64,000 nucleotides of DNA, taken from positions 368,363 through 432,362 of the forward strand of contig NZ_CABJDN010000007.1 in assembly GCF_902364365.1 (NCBI RefSeq), read 5' to 3'. The notes beneath the pieces were generated by a model. It was not told where the DNA came from. It did not search any database and saw only the letters and a list, made by a program, of their open reading frames with translations. Below are positions 62,031 to 64,000 of this stretch, one piece after another. This DNA is from Bacteroides intestinalis (GTDB lineage Bacteria > Bacteroidota > Bacteroidia > Bacteroidales > Bacteroidaceae). Made by a program: the position numbers and the translations under genes. Numbering within the stretch: position 1 is the first letter of the stretch; each line of letters begins with the position of its first letter.

Positions 62031-62843
62031 TTACTTATGCGTAGCTGCAAATGTCTGCACGATAGAGAAACCAACCTCGTCAAGGCTGTAAGTTAACTTA
62101 TCAATCTTATTGGTATAATAGTTATAGGAGATAACAGCCAGTGCACCAGTCAAGATACCGAAAGCAGTATTAATCAAAGCCTCGGAAATACCTTGTGACA
62201 ATGCCATAGAGTCAGCAGAACCTCCGGCAGCCAGAGCGGCAAACGAACGGATCATACCGATAACCGTACCAAGCAATCCCATCAATGTACCCAGAGTGGT
62301 GATAGTACCGATAATAGGTAAATTCTGCTCCATCATTGGCAATTCCAGTGCAGTAGCTTCTTCCAGCTCTTTCTGGATAGCAAGCAACTTCTGATCTTTG
62401 GCAAGAGTCGTATCATTTTCCATTTCAGCATACTTCTTCAGAGTAGCATTTACTACATTAGCAACAGAACCACGTTGATTGTCGCAAAGTTCCTGAGCCT
62501 TCTTCATATCGCCAGCAGCCAGAGCAGCTTTAATGCTAGCAACGAATTTAGCCAATGAACCTTTACCGAAAGCAGCACCAATTGCAATGTAACGTTCAAT
62601 ACTCAGTGCAATAACAGTCAGCAAAAGAGTCTGAATAACCGGAACGATGAATCCACCTTTATAGATAGTACCGAGGAAGTTCCCTGGCAGCGGATGATTG
62701 TTCGGGTCATTGTTCATAAAGTTAGAGGGATTTCCCAACACAAAGTGAAAAATAAGCACGGCAACGATAAAGCAAATTACGATTACCCAACCGGCGGATT
62801 TGATGCCTTTAAAAGAGGCAGATTTCTTTTGAATAGTTTCCAT
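62031..62843 (-). CDS. exbB: ExbB/TolQ/MotA-type proton channel
   Basis: A 270-residue channel subunit with three helices: about 18-38, about 70-90 and two close ones at 175-250 (TLGTLMGLLGTVIGMIRSFAALAAGG; SEALINTAFGILTGALAVISYNYY). The GLLGTVIGMI/TALGIL motifs are diagnostic. First gene of the six-gene Ton operon. Its upstream 200 bases are A/T rich with no consensus promoter. Confidence 0.94.
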   Translation of the reverse strand: METIQKKSASFKGIKSAGWVIVICFIVAVLIFHFVLGNPSNFMNNDPNNHPLPGNFLGTIYKGGFIVPVIQTLLLTVIALSIERYIAIGAAFGKGSLAKFVASIKAALAAGDMKKAQELCDNQRGSVANVVNATLKKYAEMENDTTLAKDQKLLAIQKELEEATALELPMMEQNLPIIGTITTLGTLMGLLGTVIGMIRSFAALAAGGSADSMALSQGISEALINTAFGILTGALAVISYNYYTNKIDKLTYSLDEVGFSIVQTFAATHK

Positions 62844-63046
62844 GATGAAAAATTTAAATGGGTTTTGTATTAAAATTGATTTTTAAAAATTATGCGCATG
62901 GATATAGTTCTCCCCTTCACAGCATGAACACGCCGCTAACACCCGTATAACCCACCCCAAGACATAGGGTTGTAAAAGGTCACCTACTTTCAGCCATATT
63001 TAGGGAAAGGAGTAAAGGGAAAAAGGAAAAACTAGTAAAAGGAAGT

Positions 63047-63493
63047 TTAAATCACAATCCGCCGCAAAGTATAGATGTAGTATTCACTACTAAAAGAAGT
63101 GTAATGCGGATCTTTATCTGAATAATATAGTTTAGACTGGTCGTGTACCAACAAATTGTGATGAGAAGAAATCATCAAAATACCTCTCATAAAAGATGCT
63201 GTTTCAACAGCTCTGCGAAAACGATAGGGATTAAAAGAATATCTTTCAGAGATAGGTTTGTTTCCAAGTTCTGCATCCGTAGTCCACATAAACTTGGAAT
63301 TAGTAAATAAGCTTCGTGTATTATTAGCGACATTATCCGAAGAAGCATTCTTTAATGATGATGAAGAAGCACTCACCTCACATGTAGATGCTGCTTTATC
63401 AACCATCCCCGTAAAGTTGACGGCTCTGCTACTGAGACTATAGGTCACCATAAGTAGCACAAATACCAAAAATGTCTTTACAGTTGTTCTCAT
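63047..63493 (-). CDS. unrecognised secreted protein
   Basis: A 148-residue exported protein with a signal peptide (about 1-24, ending SLSSRAVN). The mature part contains Ser/Asn-rich segments (SASSSSLKNASSDNVANN) and a C-terminal set of aromatic residues (SKLYYSDKDPHYTSFSSEYYIYTL). No family is recognised. It is alone between the Ton operon and the window end. TATCTTTG on the minus strand at 63653-63660 is a possible -7 element. Confidence 0.6.
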   Translation of the reverse strand: MRTTVKTFLVFVLLMVTYSLSSRAVNFTGMVDKAASTCEVSASSSSLKNASSDNVANNTRSLFTNSKFMWTTDAELGNKPISERYSFNPYRFRRAVETASFMRGILMISSHHNLLVHDQSKLYYSDKDPHYTSFSSEYYIYTLRRIVI

Positions 63494-63877
63494 GTCGCTT
63501 TCAATTCTATTAGTAACAACAGCTAATGACTGTTTTTTGTTTTACTAAAATCGAATTTTCTTTTAATAAAAAAAATAATGTTCAGTAAATAAAGGATTTA
63601 TAGTACCTTTTAAGACGAAGTAAAGGTACGAATAAAACATCAAATACGAAAGCAAAGATAAGATATAAATTCCTGATTTTAAGTAGTTTTAATCATTGAT
63701 TCGGAACTATAATCCGGTGGTATTACGTAGATAATACAACAATGCATATTCTATTATAAGTATGCAATTAAAATGCAAAAACAGCACTAAATATTCTTTC
63801 CATCAGTACACAAAAGATAGGGGAGTAGGTGAGAAAAAGGTTCCTTATTCTTATTATTAATAGGTAGTATATTGTTT

Positions 63878-63928
63878 ACCTACCACCTCTTCCTGCAGGT
63901 ACTCTTCCTCCAGGAGGAGGAGAATTGA
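63878..63928. repeat. dispersed GC-rich hairpin repeat, copy 2
   Basis: Same layout as 28425-28476: ACCTACCACCTC, GGTACTC, TCCTCCAGGAGGA palindrome, GGAGAATTGA. Differences are mainly in the short loops. Confidence 0.85.
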
Positions 63929-63955
63929 ACAGAACAGTAGGGGGTATAAATACAA

Positions 63956-63987
63956 AAAGCCCCCATATCAATCGATATGGAGGCTTT
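63956..63987. terminator. hairpin terminator at window end
   Basis: AAAGCCCCCATATC (63956-63969), loop AATC, GATATGGAGGCTTT (63974-63987): 13 of 14 paired. A run before and T after, so either direction is possible. Confidence 0.75.
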
Positions 63988-64000
63988 CCTCTAAAAACGG

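Larger units (their letters stand above)
63494..64000. other. intergenic, no gene
   Basis: No credible coding sequence. It holds an 8-base inverted repeat GTACCTTT/AAAGGTAC (63603-63610, 63622-63629) giving opposite TACCTTT boxes, a TATCTTTG at 63653-63660 (minus), copy 2 of the hairpin repeat, and a terminator at 63956-63987. Confidence 0.6.

Overview
The window is chromosomal DNA of a gut Bacteroides-type bacterium (phylum Bacteroidota). Supporting signs are: GldH, Ton/Exb genes clustered with a PstS-like lipoprotein and a TPR protein, TamA/TamB, DUF4876, DUF6850, DUF4857 and DUF3943 families, the Bacteroides promoter form TTTG-N19-TAnnTTTG before a tRNA and an ABC operon, and lipoboxes on many small proteins. 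It is mainly housekeeping DNA with short accessory patches. There is no prophage, insertion sequence, CRISPR array or rRNA.

Layout. 1-3336 (+): end of metF, holB, ricT, gldH. 3325-9109 (-): the cell-shape operon mreB-mreC-mreD-mrdA-rodA, with purH upstream (9223-10746). 11034-15057 (-): an ABC-F ATPase and an M13 peptidase. 15162-17724: a PAS histidine kinase and an AraC regulator. 17778-21039: a frameshifted zeta-like kinase with a small partner, a DUF3943 protein and a VapBC-like pair. 21062-25918: a tandem GH43 enzyme, a decaying HprK-like/S26 peptidase/PqqD cassette and a sugar-phosphate nucleotidyltransferase. 26044-33176 (-): TamB and TamA. 33267-41250: a hybrid histidine kinase, MATE and M16 genes, a cyclophilin, an NtrC-class regulator and a small secreted protein behind a consensus sigma-54 promoter. 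41494-51862 (+): a TonB receptor, two companion proteins, an OB-fold-like lipoprotein, a PepSY-type membrane protein and an ABC system, read here as a metal or metallophore uptake locus (inference). 51946-53983 (-): rluA, fabG, tetR. 54219-54291: initiator tRNA. 54354-57242 (-): a GntR-controlled ABC operon with a visible operator. 57471-62843 (-): ExbB, two ExbD, TonB, PstS-like and TPR genes. 63047-63493: an unrecognised secreted protein.

The most unusual signal is between the genes. Several gaps hold arrays in which a short word and its reverse complement alternate at fixed spacing. Two arrays about 38 kb apart (10905-11031 and 48741-48895) have exactly the same geometry: a 22-bp period, word, 5 bp, complementary word, 7-bp linker. 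Their words differ (GAAAC/GTTTC against GTAAM/TTACC), but their linkers look alike (TCGGCAT, TCGGTAT). A third array (40641-40728) is eight consecutive 11-mers containing an 11-bp reverse-complement pair. Other gaps carry 7-mer and 9-mer word families. Many lie between genes of one apparent transcription unit, and one lies between a stop codon and its terminator, so at least that one is probably transcribed. I know of no description of this repeat architecture.

A second coherent story is 33267-41311: hybrid kinase, NtrC-type regulator, TTCCACAC repeat cluster, sigma-54 promoter, short secreted Glu/Pro/Lys protein, strong terminator.
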